Positions 33,346 through 44,720 of a stretch of 64,000 bases of DNA are shown here, piece by piece; the first letter of the stretch is position 1, and every line of letters starts with the position of its first letter. Source of the DNA: Cunninghamia lanceolata (lineage: Eukaryota; Streptophyta; Pinopsida; Cupressales; Cupressaceae); contig BSBN01000809.1 in assembly GCA_027924645.1 (NCBI GenBank), positions 46,592,001 through 46,656,000 of the forward strand, read 5' to 3'. The translations under genes were made by a program, and so were the position numbers. The notes below the pieces were generated by a model. It ran no database searches, was not told where the DNA came from, and worked only from the letters and a program-made list of their open reading frames with translations.

Positions 33346-36300
33346 TGTTACCAATTTTTTAACTACAGCTCAAATTGGCCGAGCTAAAATATTTGTTCAT
33401 TTTAAGGTGAAAGATTTCAATTTGTTTATGCTTTGCTTAAGCCTTTTGCACATATTGAATTTTATAAGAAAGGTTCAGTTGTTTTAGTACAATGTGTTTC
33501 ATGAAGGAAAGTATTTAGTTTGCAGTTTAGTTGTTTAACAGAAAAGAGACAATTAGTTCATCATTCATTGCTTTGGAGAGTTTCATGAGAGATAAGAGAT
33601 ATTTCATTTCATTACAATGATCATTCAATTTACAAATGAGATACAAATGGATTAAACATTGCATTGAATGAAAACATGACAGATCAAATGTCCCACACAA
33701 GCCATGCAAATAGTTGAACTAGTACAAACATATAAAATACACTATGCATCTGAAGATAAGAAGGGAAAAGAATATCCATCATTGCCTGTTTAGGGGTCTT
33801 GGTTGATCTTCATTGCAGTTGGCTCCTCCTCGCTCTTGATCTTTGAATGAACCTGTGCCATGGAAAGAAGGATTGTTAGAGCTCTGGATATGGTTTCCTG
33901 TGTGCCTATCAACATGGACATAATATATTGCCTATGATGTACTATATCAGACATCAAATCGCCCATCTGTAAGAGAGACTGAAAGTGAAACAATCATTGA
34001 GCTTCATTGTTTTAAACTGACATGTTTGTTTCCTATGTAGGTATAGAGGAAGTTATGTTGTTGTTTGAAGACATTTCAGCATGTGGTTTAAAGTGGGCTC
34101 CCACAAGGGTAGAGCTCAGCATGCTGCCCCTGAATCTCAAGGGGAATGATATAGGAGTAAAATTATTCATGTTATGCCAAAAGGAGTGTTGCAACTAAAA
34201 AATAATTCATAGAGTGTAAGAACTTTAAGATCATTGCCCTTCCATGATTATCAGCTCAGAGGATGAGGTGATAACCATACAAGTGTAGTGAACTTGTCCA
34301 AAACAGTCAAATAAAGTGAGAGGAATAGCCCATAGACAAGTTGCATTCATGACAGTGAGTAGCAATACACAATGTAACAGGTATTTTACTTTTGTTGTTA
34401 TGAAGTATAAAATTGTTGTTCAAATGCAATGGAACAACCATGATCAATACAGGATAATCAAAAGAATCATAGGTTGCAGGTACAACTATAGTATTTGTAT
34501 GCCAAATCACGGTCGCAAAATGAACTACATCATCTCATGATAAAGGTGCAGCTATCAAGAAATCAGTTTATACATAATGAAACAAGTATTTATCTTTTGT
34601 TGCTATAGAGTATCAATTTATTGCTCAAATAACAAAGATAACAGCCAAAGCACCATAAGTATACAATGATCACTACCCAAGCTACTGTCAGGAGAAAGAA
34701 GTTTTATGACTGCCTTCAATATGTCTTATGCCAAGTCACAGTTATAAAATGTACAACTTAACCTCATGATATATAATGCTTCAGCCATGTGTGTACCATC
34801 AATTGCAAGAGAGAATATCATTATCATACATGAATGATCTAATTGTTGAGATACAGTTGCAAGATATACATAGAAGCATATTTTGCCATGCTACTGTGAA
34901 GTAAAGGAGTGCAACCATTCAATATGGCATGCATATGAATGCATATAGTACAAGAAACTGGACAACAAAATATATTCCATGTCATGGATTGAGTTCGATC
35001 ATTCAAAGTGTATACAGAATTAGTAAAAGTGCCACATTCATCAAATGGACCATCACAGATGTATAACTGTATGAACACCAAGATACACTTTATCATTGCA
35101 AAGGGAATAAAATTTCAATGTTCCTATTAATCCATAGGTGGTGCAGGAAAAAGAAAGTGGCATATATTCTAACTCATTCCATTTCGTCAGAGTGCAGAGT
35201 AACGGTATGAATGTCATCACTACAGAATTCAGTTGGAGTAACAGATTTCTTCAAATAAGTATTTCTTGCAGATCAAAAAGATAAGTAAAGTGTTAAAGAA
35301 TAGAAATGTTTTGTAGCTACTGTGGAAGTCAATTGGAGGTCATTTTATTATACATTCCTATTCATATAGTAATCCCTATGATGCTATAGAGAAACAGAGT
35401 TAGAAGTATGGACATTTCAAGATATCATGAATGATGAGAATGCTATTGATTCTATATTGTCAAAGATGATGAGGTCAAAGGCTCTGACTTAAGGCAGTAG
35501 GATGTTGTCATTTTACAAAGGAAAAGACATATAAAAAAGAGTGCATTTTCTTCACATAATGACAAAACCCACATTGTATTGCAAAGAGGGAGTCTCCTTT
35601 CTCACAACAAATTAAACCCATTTGGAGTTTGATTTAGAAAAATAGATACAGAGAAATAGAAAGATTTCAACCATAGATAAACCAAAAAATGTTGAGAGAT
35701 ATCAGTCATTCGTGGCCTTTCATCAAGGAAACCCATAGTAAGAATGTGACAACACAAGAAAACAAAGAAATGTATAGAAACGCATCAGAGAGATATACAA
35801 TCGTGGCTTAAAAGGCTGAGTTTTGCCTCAGAGAATAAAGAAGAAATCAATCAAATGATAACATATATGTCGCCATGGGTCTTACCTTCATTTATATAGA
35901 GGTTCTTAACAAAAATTCAAAGATAGCAGAGAAAAATCAAGGGGGTTTCGACTTCAAAATCTAGTCTTGGCTGCAGCTGGAGTAGAGAGTTTTCTTCAAA
36001 AGAGAAAAGTGAAAATGAGCCCAAAAATTTAGGGCATGGGTTGTTTTGTGTTAGGGTTTCATTGTAGCCCTAACTCGAATATGACTTTTATCACATTTGT
36101 TTATTTTTTCAAGCTTCAACTAATACCCATCGTGGTATTTTGTGTCCACCCTATGTTGTCTAGTCATATAACTTAGAATGTTATGCATTAGTTTCCTTCG
36201 AATATTCATTGCCTAGGCTTTATGCCTTAAGGCTATTTGATCACATTACATATACATTGCTAGAGAGCTCATTTAGTCTCTTTTGAAGGCACATATAGGT

Positions 36301-37506
36301 CCATATGCCCTTAGAATATCTTGCAGATCCAGATGGAGAATGAGCTTGATAGGCTTTTTTTTTTTGCAAAACCATTAAATATGCCTTCATAATTTTATGA
36401 TTTTATAGAAAATCAAAAGCCTTGTATTATTATTTTTTGCAAAAATCAAATCGAGGAAAATTAGGAAAATAAAACTGTAAATTTATTGTACAATATTATT
36501 AAAGCAATGCTTTTATAAATTGCTTTAATAATTGTTATTTTTATGCAGTTAAAGCAAAGTGAATCTAGACTAAATCTTGCTTTTCTAGATTTATTTTCTT
36601 TGGGCAAAATTGAGAAGATGTGGACAAAATAAAGCCTTTATGAAGTAGATAAAGCCTGATTTTTAGTATTTTTTGGTGGGACCACTTTGGATGGCTTTTT
36701 GGCAGTTTCTTTCTTCAGTTTGGAGGCAGTTTGGTGACAGTTTTCAAGGCTTTTTTATGGATTCTGAAAATGATTCGGAGGCAGAGCTTTTAGAGTGTTT
36801 TTTGGAGCAGTTTTCTTTTTCCATCTTGGGAAAATTAGAGGATATATTGGAGAAAAACTTAGTTTTTCTTAGTCAATTCTGATTACTGTTTCTTTCTCTC
36901 TTGTTCACTTGCAGAGAGTATTGTAAACATCTCATACTTAGATTCTCAGTTTCTACTCCTTTCAATTTCAATAAAATAGCAGTGTTCCCCTCTTTCACAT
37001 TTTGTCTCATGTTTACAATATCGGTTTTATATTTCGTTGTGATCATAGAACCATGTCCTTTGTTATGTTACATTGCTGTAAGTCTATGTACAAAAGTTTC
37101 ATGGAATGCAGGTTGCATGTTATGTTTAGTTTGGTTAGTGGGTTGAAGTTGTGATTAAACCTTTGTTTGTCCTTCATGCAAACCTCTAGTTTTCAAACTT
37201 TCATGCAAATCACTTATGTATTGCATTGTTTTAGTGAGATTGTAAGATTTAATGTTCTTGAGAGCTGATTGTGAGTCAAGATAAAATTCTGGTAATGTAT
37301 CCTTAGTTTTTAGAATTTAATTTTTAGTTATCTTCTTAACCCTTTTCTCATAAAGTCTTTTAGACTAGGTGATTTACCAAGGGAACTAGCCCTCTCTGGA
37401 GGTTCACTCCAATTTTTAGGTAACCCACAAGCCTAGGAGTGTTCCCATGTGTCAACAGATAGCTAAGTTGATAGCTTAACACAGGGTGCATATCTGATTG
37501 ATAACA
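33346..37506 (+). repeat. 3' LTR of the LARD-like element
   Basis: 4161 bp, TGTTACC to GATAACA. The upstream purine stretch AGAAGTCGCGAGAAA is a weak polypurine tract. The 69-codon frame equivalent lies at 36673-36882. Confidence 0.85.
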
Positions 37507-38487
37507 ATTACATTTAGGACAACAAAGATGATGTTTAGAAGACTTGTAGAGGATATATATGAAGGATAGAAGATCATTTCAATGTGTGAGAGTATGAGCG
37601 AAAAAAGTGAATGATCTAGAAATTGAGAAGTAACCTTGGAAGTTATGATGCATAATCCATAACAGGGCTAGTATTGTATTGCAGAGGTGTTTGAGCCTAG
37701 AAGGAAACAAAGGTGTTTTAGCAGAGGTGTTGAAGTCATTAGAATAAGTCAATATCAAAGTGTTAATGAAGTTGAAGTTGTAGAGGGTATTTATGAAGGT
37801 AAGAAGAATGCTACAAGTTAGTGTGTATGTGTGAAAGATGTCAACTGTATGATCTGAAATGAGATAAGTAGTTATGTAAGCAACAATGCATAATTTATCG
37901 CAAAATGGATGTTATGGAGGTTTTTGAGGTATCAAAATCAGTCAAATGATCAAGATGATAGCAAAGAGGATAGTGTGGAAGTGTTAAGTCATTGAGAATA
38001 TGTCAAGGATGTCAATGCTTTAACAGAATTGATGTTGCAGAGGATATTGAACCATCAAAATCAGTTGAATGTTTCAGAACATAGGTTGGAGCCTTATTCT
38101 GTAAGAGTTGTAGCCCTTTGGGGAGTTGTTGCTTCCTTTGGTTTGGAGCCCATAAAACTATGTATCAGGGAGTTGTTGTTTCCTTTGGGTTGGAGTCCAT
38201 AAACTTTGTATTAGGCAGTTGGCGCTTCCTTTGGGTTGGTGCCCATAAAATTCATTATAAACTTCATTTTTGTCTGTGAGGCAGAATTTGGACAGTATAT
38301 CCAAGTAGCTGGCTCATTGTGGTTTTCCCCATCTTGGGTTTCCACGTAAATCTAGTATTATGTGTGTGTATGTGTTCATTTGCTTTATGTGGTTTGAATG
38401 TTTACATTGGTTGATTGAATCTAAAGGAATAAGAAATATTATATATACTGATTTACCCCCCTCTTACTATATATGTGTGTTCAATAG
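37507..38487 (+). repeat. copia LTR remnant (right part) with 46-bp repeats
   Basis: It ends with features of copia LTR ends: GGTTTTCCCCATCTTGGGTT, then ACTGATTTACCCCCCTCTTAC, then TTCAATAGG near 38480 where CAACA would be expected. Three tandem units of 46-47 bp lie at 38121-38259. It could be the right half of the LTR starting at 23343, split by the LARD-like element, but no target duplication proves it. Confidence 0.5.
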
Positions 38488-39259
38488 GTAGGTATAGGGG
38501 TTTTAGCTTGCATAATGAAGTTTTGAAACCAAAGGTCCATGATGGAGATGACTAAAGATGATGGAATGTCTAGAAAATTACTTAACCTTATGCAAGGGAT
38601 GTGTTTGTCTTTGGATTTTGACACAAAATTTTCAAATTTGCAAAAGTTAAAATGTTCTTGGATGAGAAGAGGAATTCACAAGTTTTGACAAGAAAACACT
38701 TCATGCATGTGAACAAGCCAATTTGCATTCAAGTAGGAGTATCAATCTTTATGGACCCACAAATGTACTATCTACCAAGCTACGGATAACTAGGGAATGC
38801 AAGGTCATGTACCACCTATACACCACTTACAATGGAGGCCAAGGCCTTACCCACAATGAGCTATATCTCTACAAACTCAAAAGTATAGTTGAGTAACTTT
38901 TCAAGGCTAACTATTTATTGGTGCACCATAGAAAAATGATCGAAAGGTACTATTTAGGCTCTACAAACAACTAGGGGATGTCCTCACTATACACTAGGTA
39001 TGTGGCCAAAATCCATGGACTAGTGTGTTGTCTAAGGCATGTGATTTATCACTTTGTTGAGTGTAGCATCTTTGACATGGGTCTAAAATGATAGGTTCAC
39101 TTTTGAGGTACAACTTTTGTTCTCCCCCCTTTGTATACCCTGCCAAAACACATGGTTCAGGTCATCCATTAAGGTGATGAAATCCTTAGGTAGGCCTGCT
39201 AAAGGGAAAGAAATCCAAGTGTTTCTAATTCCTAAGATCACTTTACAACGTGAAGGAAG
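38488..39259. other. Unassigned sequence
   Basis: The plus frame around 38700-39080 has several TAG codons where Trp would fit (for example in LTIYWCTIEK followed by a stop) and may be a decayed coding region. I do not recognise a family. Confidence 0.3.
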
Positions 39260-39544
39260 TGTTAGAGTAATAGGTTCTTTACTTAATTAATTTAATCATA
39301 TTGATTAATTAATTAAGTTACATTTACTTTTTTTCACTTAAGCTAAACTTAGGAATCTCTCATTAGGGTTTTCTAATTTGCAAATATAAAAGCAAGTTCT
39401 CTCATGTAATTCATTAATCCATTTCATTAATTGCATCCTTTTTTGTGCAAATTACTCTCTTTGCTTTTTTCTCTTGTGGAAGGTTAATCTTAGATTTTGC
39501 AGGTGTTAACTGGGTCCTATGAGGTTGGTTTCACAACTTCTACA
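39260..39544 (+). repeat. 5' LTR of the 1.3-kb element
   Basis: 285 bp, TGTTAGAGTAATAGG to CTTCTACA. Contains TTAATTAA-rich palindromic sequence and AAATATAAAAGC, a TATA-box candidate at about 39382. Confidence 0.88.
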
Positions 39545-40280
39545 TGGTAAGGTACCCTCTAGATCCCAAAAAAAGCACTTGGTAACCCTTGCAGATCTAG
39601 CCTACGAAGCTCAAATCAAGCCAAATAAAAGGCTAATCTAACTATTTTGTGTTGGAGTGAGTTATGTATCTAGTATTTGTTCCTATGTACTAGGCAGATG
39701 CAGTGGTACATCAATGTTTGGTTACCATGCATTTCAGTGAGATGGAGCATTTACCATACATGGAAACTCTTGCATTCCTTTTGTGGAGGTGACCTTCTAT
39801 TTTCACTTGATCAGTTCTTTAGACTTTTGGTACCTGTGCCATTTGTATCTTCAAGTTCCAAATGTTTTGCCTTTGTTTTCCATCTGATTCGAGTAATGTC
39901 ATTGGGGGCACTCATGCAAATTCTTGTCTTCTTGATTCTGATCTTCATCTTGTTTTAAAGGAGGTTCTTCTTTTAGCACTATAGCAGTCAGCCTTCGACA
40001 GTCTTTACAGCTTCTTCATGCTTCAGTGGAGTTCTTCATGTTCCTATTCTTTTGGGACATCCTTTGTGGAGGCTTCTTAGTCCTTCACTCTTTTTCTCTC
40101 TCTTGTAGGGAGGTGTGTTCTCTCTTTTGGGGAGGAGTTTTTCCCACATGGTTTTCTCCTTTTCTCTATTTGTGAGAGACTCTTTTCTACATGGGTACCT
40201 CATCAGGCCTAGTTGCTGGGACCCATCTTTACTTTCATGCATCTATCCTTAGTTTTTTAGCTTCTCCCTAAGTTCATCTT

Positions 40281-40289
40281 AAGGGGGGG
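40281..40289 (+). promoter_or_regulatory. Polypurine tract of the 1.3-kb element
   Basis: AAGGGGGGG directly before the right LTR start TGTTAGAG. Confidence 0.85.
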
Positions 40290-40570
40290 TGTTAGAGTAA
40301 TAGGTTCTTTAATTAATTTAATCATATTGATTAATTAATTAAGTTACCTTTACTTTATTTTACTTAAGCTAAACTTAGGAATCTCTCATTAGGGTTTTCT
40401 AACTTGCAAATATAAAAGCAAGTTCTCTCATGTAATTCATTAATCCATTTCATTAATTGCATCCTTTTTTGTGCAAATTGCTCTCTTTACTTTTTTCTCT
40501 TGTGGAAGGTTAATCTTAGGTTTTGCAGGTGTTCACTGGGTCTTGTGAGGTTGGTTTCACAACTTATATA
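40290..40570 (+). repeat. 3' LTR of the 1.3-kb element
   Basis: 281 bp, highly similar to 39260-39544, with a few substitutions and a 4-bp length difference. Confidence 0.88.
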
Positions 40571-42089
40571 GGAAGAGCATACACAACTTGGATTCTTGGT
40601 ATTAACACAAAATAAAGAACTAATTTTTTTTTTTGATTCCAAAGATCACCTTTCAGTGCAAGGGAAGAGCATACACACTTAGAAGCTCTTACAGACACAA
40701 TAGACACTTGTTCATTCTTAATTAAACAAAAATATGTGTGCAACTAAACTAGTGATTAGAATTTGGTCTTCGACAAATGTAGATGTACAAATACATTAGT
40801 AGTTTTAGAAGTTTGAAATGAAAAATACAAAACTCAAATTAAAAGACCTAAATCTTGCTTTCAAATTTAATCACAAACCTCAGGTAGAGCATAAGGAAAA
40901 GTACACAAAAACAATGAAATAACATAGATCTCACCCAACACTTCTTTGTTGCACCAAAAATGGTAGTTGTGCTCCAAGATTGATTTGGTTAAGAATATGA
41001 GGATATAAGGTGCTCATCTTAGCATAATAAGTTTGCATTCAAATGTTCAATGGTTATGGCTTGCAATATGTTCAATTTATAGAGTTTTGATGGATGGATT
41101 GATAAGGATATGATTTGAATATGGATAAGGATAAGATATTTGATTTGTTTCTATTTAACTAGTTACACGAGTTAGAAAATAGAAAGAAGTCAAATGGGAT
41201 AAGGTAGGATAATTAGAAGATAATTAATGGAATTATCTATTTATTTTAATTAATTAGATGCATATGAATTAGAAATGGAAATAAATAAAAGGGGAGATAT
41301 GAATGGATAAATAACTAATTAAATATTAATTTACTTAGTGTTTGAATAAAGATGAATAATGAATTTATTAATTAATTAAAAAGAAATTATTTAGTTAAGG
41401 CTAGGAAAATGATTAAGTGATGGTAAGACATGAGAATAAGGGCAGAATTAGGTGGCGTTAAGATGTAGTTAAATTTGGGTGTCTATAAAGAGCATATTCC
41501 TCACAAAGTTTGCATGCTCTGTTGGTTCATGGCTACACACTTGAGGTTTTCCTCTGATTCTTAGACCAAAATTAGATCATTGGTGACTTCATACCTTTAT
41601 CATTTTGGCTTGATTTTCCATGTACCAACAATGTGGTTAAGTATGAGCACTAATCATTGGGTTGTGGGTTTCCATCTCTCTCAAAGTCATATCTAATAAT
41701 ATACATGTAAACTTTCAATTTATGGTGAGATATAACATGCAATTACAAGTCTAAGGAAACAAAATTAGCACAATATTATGAGATAGTTTTAAAATTACTT
41801 TATTCTTTTTAATGTGCACATTATTAACATTGTCCCATGAAAGGATAACCACCACACTGATGCTATCACTAATGCTACTTCCTTGATAAGTTTGGAAGAT
41901 GGTAGTCTTCAACTCACCTTGGTTATACACATATTGAAGCAACTTTCTATTTGTGACACATCTTGCGTGGTTAATGCTACACTCACAAGTGTAGGATGGT
42001 TTTATGACATGTACATTTACCCCAAATCAGGGGCATTCCCCCAATGTTCTAATAACACGTGTATTCATATTTGCAAGTTTGTAGCTAAA
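40571..42089. other. AT-rich non-coding sequence, likely gypsy-derived
   Basis: After the GGAAG duplication the word GGAAGAGCATACACA occurs at 40571 and again near 40670, showing a local repeat of the target region. 41080-41420 is rich in GGATAAG/ATTAATTA words. No gene was supported until the gypsy integrase relic. Confidence 0.35.
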
Positions 42090-42831
42090 TACCTACTTAT
42101 CGTCGGAGTACTTTACCGATATATTTTTAGTGGTTTATTACTTTGATGCCTTAATGATGCCAAAAAGATCATTTCCCCTTAGCCAGATTGTAGGGCTATA
42201 TGCAAGGGTCATGTTTGCACATAAATATTAGTTTAGAAGATCTTATGCATGGGTTACTACTAGAGCAAGATAGAAAATACTCATATGACTTTGTCAAAAA
42301 ATGTGCTACATGCCAAAAACTTAAAAACCTAAAACATGCATCGCTCTTGAGTTTCATCCATATACATCACCATGGTCATTTCCCACATAGGGACTTGAAT
42401 TGGTGGATAAATTCACCCTAGCCTCCTCTAAAGGGCATACCTTTATCGCATATTATTTTATGAAAATGCATCAAAGTAATACCATTAAAAACCACCACAA
42501 TTGTCGATATTTGTAAATCTCATAATGGACAATCTCATCTCCAAGTGTAGACTTCCATCCATGTTGGTGGTAAATAATGGTACATCATTTTAAAAAAGAG
42601 GTACAAATAAATTATTATAACAATTCCATATCCAACAATGATTTTCAATGCCATATTATCCACAAGGTAATGGACAAGTTGAGTCCATTAATAAAATAAT
42701 TAAGCAAGTATTAAGAAAAATAATCAACAAAATTGGTAGTAATTGGCATAGACAATTTGTTTTGTTGTTATGGACATACCATTCTAGTATACACAATCCT
42801 ACCATGTTTACACCTTATTCACTAGTGTATA
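42090..42831 (+). pseudogene. Ty3/gypsy integrase remnant, upstream part
   Basis: Pieces in several frames: FVKKCATCQKLKNLKHA (zinc-binding end) near 42285-42340, GLELVDKFT near 42390, LPSMLVVNNGTSF near 42550, and the open stretch 42648-42831 (YYPQGNGQVESINKI, then GSNWHRQ). The first catalytic Asp is Glu (GLEL), the second is Asn (VVNNG) and the final Glu is kept (QVESIN). The frame is cut at TPYSLVY by the solo LTR. Confidence 0.82.
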
Positions 42832-44398
42832 TGTTGATATGCGTCAGACAACTGAGAGGGGGGGAGTGAATCAGTTGTCACAAAAACTTAAACACTTTCT
42901 ACAGTTAAACATTCATCACTTATCCACAATTATTATGATTTAACAATGATTTCATGAAATTAGAAACTTAACCACATATACAACATCAAACACAAGAGAC
43001 ACCAGATTTACGTGGAAAACCCCAAGGTGGGGAAAAACCATGGAGAGGATTAGCTCTCAATATATATTGCAATCTTGAAATAATGATGTTCAGTCTTGGT
43101 CACTCCACGAGCCTAAACATACTAGCTTACTACCATGAAGAACAACTAGGTCTAGCATGCTCACTGCCTCAACCCTAAACCTAGCAAGATTACAATAAGG
43201 GTTGTTAAGCCTTGAGAGCTATTAAACCCTACCGGCAGCTCACTACCACGATAAACACCTTTCTATATTTGAAACTAAAGTATAATAATTCCCCTACTCT
43301 GCTCTTCCTCTGCTCTATTCTTCCTCTTCTTTCCTTTGCCTCTTCTCTGCTCTGCCTTTTGGACCTTTCTTAATATCTTTTCATTTCCACTCAAGGATAA
43401 ATTTTCACGACTCAACTATAAGTATTTATACACCACAACAACCTTGGAATGATCATCAAGGTTGGCATAACAATCATCAACTATTGGAACAATCTCCAAG
43501 GTCAGCATTGCAAACATTTACAAAATAGATCCTGGCCTATTACAACATTATTCAAGGGAAATGAAATGTAGATCACACCATGCCTTAGCTGGGACTCAAA
43601 CATGACCTTCCATGCCACAACACACTTCCACAAACTTCTAGAGATTTTTGCAATCACTAGGATTAACCAGGTCGACCAAAACTAGTTACACGTTACACTA
43701 TTTGGGAACAATCTTGGAACATGATCTCAAGTCCTTAATGCAAACCAATATCAAGATGGGAACATGATTAGGAGATATCCACAAGCATGTTATAATCATC
43801 AAGAGAAACTGCACAAACCTTAACCACTTTGTCCATAGGAATCTTCTCACTGGAACACATGAACTTCACTATCTTCAACTGTCATAAAAGAAAGATAGCT
43901 TGCGGACCACCAAAACATCAACCACTACAATAGTATGTACTTATCATCATCCCAGACTTCCCTCTATAACCGCAGAGAAAAATACTTTATTGTGGAGGAA
44001 TGCGGAGCAGAATACTTTCTTCCTGTCCCAACTGAACTTACAGAAAAAGCAGGTTTCACTCTGGTGAACACAACTCACTCAGATCTTCATGCGGAGGCTT
44101 CAAACCCAAAATGTAGCATCCTTAGTCATACCTCTAACTTACTTCCAATCCGCAGACCACGAACTTCAAACATAAAAAAATACGGAGTAGTTTATCAGAC
44201 TGTTCTTCAGCATGCAACTCACTATCTGTACTGCACTTCTCTCTGACTCACTTGTTTCTTCTAGAGAGACTAATTTTCTCAATATCCTCAACATACAAGT
44301 CTTCTAAACAAGTAATAGAATAAGATACAGTTTACACCAATGACAACAAGAATATGTTGACATCAATGACAACACCGATTAGGCACATACTTGCAACA
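42832..44398 (-). repeat. Solo copia LTR
   Basis: 1567 bp, TGTTGATATG to ACTTGCAACA, flanked by the perfect duplication GTATA (42827-42831 and 44399-44403). It has no internal region, so it is the product of LTR-LTR recombination. Its ends match the LTR ends of elements A and B, including GACAACTGA..TCAGTTGTC (42847-42855 and 42871-42879). Orientation is inferred from this similarity. Small frames inside (for example 43935-44246) are not genes. Confidence 0.9.
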
Positions 44399-44720
44399 GT
44401 ATACACAATCCTACCATGTTTTAAACACCTTATTCACTAGTTTACAATACATAGGCCACAATGCCTCTTGAGCTTGAGATCCCTTCGTTATGTGTTTTCC
44501 TTCTTGACATCTTGATGATTATACATACCAAGACCACCACTTAGAAGAACTTGAGACCCTTGATAAGAGACATGTGAATGCATTAGACAATCTACATGTA
44601 TACTAAAGATAACTAAGAAAAACATTTAACAAAGGCATTGAATCTAATGAGATTTTCAATTAGCAGACCTAGTCCTTCTTGACAACCCAAATAGCCCTAG
44701 TGACAAAAAGGAGTCGTGAT
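44399..44720 (+). pseudogene. Ty3/gypsy integrase remnant, downstream part
   Basis: It continues the integrase after the solo LTR: PYSLVY is repeated out of frame, then MPLELEIPSLCVFLLDIL (44462 onward), then in another frame LEELETLDKRHVNALDNL, the usual C-terminal region. The part at 44399-44450 duplicates 42787-42830, so the reading frame was already broken by a tandem duplication before the LTR arrived. Confidence 0.75.

Larger units (their letters stand above)
26054..37506 (+). mobile_element. LARD-like LTR element with 4.16-kb LTRs
   Basis: Two direct repeats of about 4.16 kb (26054-30205 and 33346-37506) flank a 3.1-kb interior. Both repeats start TGTTACC; the right one ends GATAACA and the left one GATAA followed by different sequence. 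Total length is 11.45 kb. No gag, protease, integrase or reverse transcriptase motif is seen in the interior, so the element is non-autonomous. The proportions match the LARD class (large LTRs, interior of a few kb). The flanks GTTAT and ATTAC match at only three of five bases, so a target duplication is unproven. Confidence 0.8.
39260..40570 (+). mobile_element. 1.3-kb non-autonomous LTR retrotransposon
   Basis: Direct LTRs of 285 and 281 bp flank a 745-bp interior. A perfect target duplication GGAAG lies at 39255-39259 and 40571-40575. The left LTR ends in TACA followed by TGGTAAGGTACC, a decayed primer site. The right LTR is preceded by CTTAAGGGGGGG. The interior has no gag or pol motif, and its longest frame (39677-39958, 93 codons) is hydrophobic with no known family. 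The right LTR ends TATA instead of TACA. In size and design it is a short non-autonomous element, larger than a typical TRIM. Confidence 0.88.

Noticed and set aside
26049..37511. Target duplication GTTAT/ATTAC of the LARD-like element
   Set aside because: Only three of five bases agree, not enough to call.
39677..39958. 93-codon hydrophobic frame as a membrane protein gene
   Set aside because: It lies inside a non-autonomous LTR element, and T-rich sequence yields Leu/Phe/Val runs by chance.
43935..44246. 103-codon frame inside the solo LTR
   Set aside because: No domain and no counterpart known in other LTR copies. LTR sequence is non-coding.
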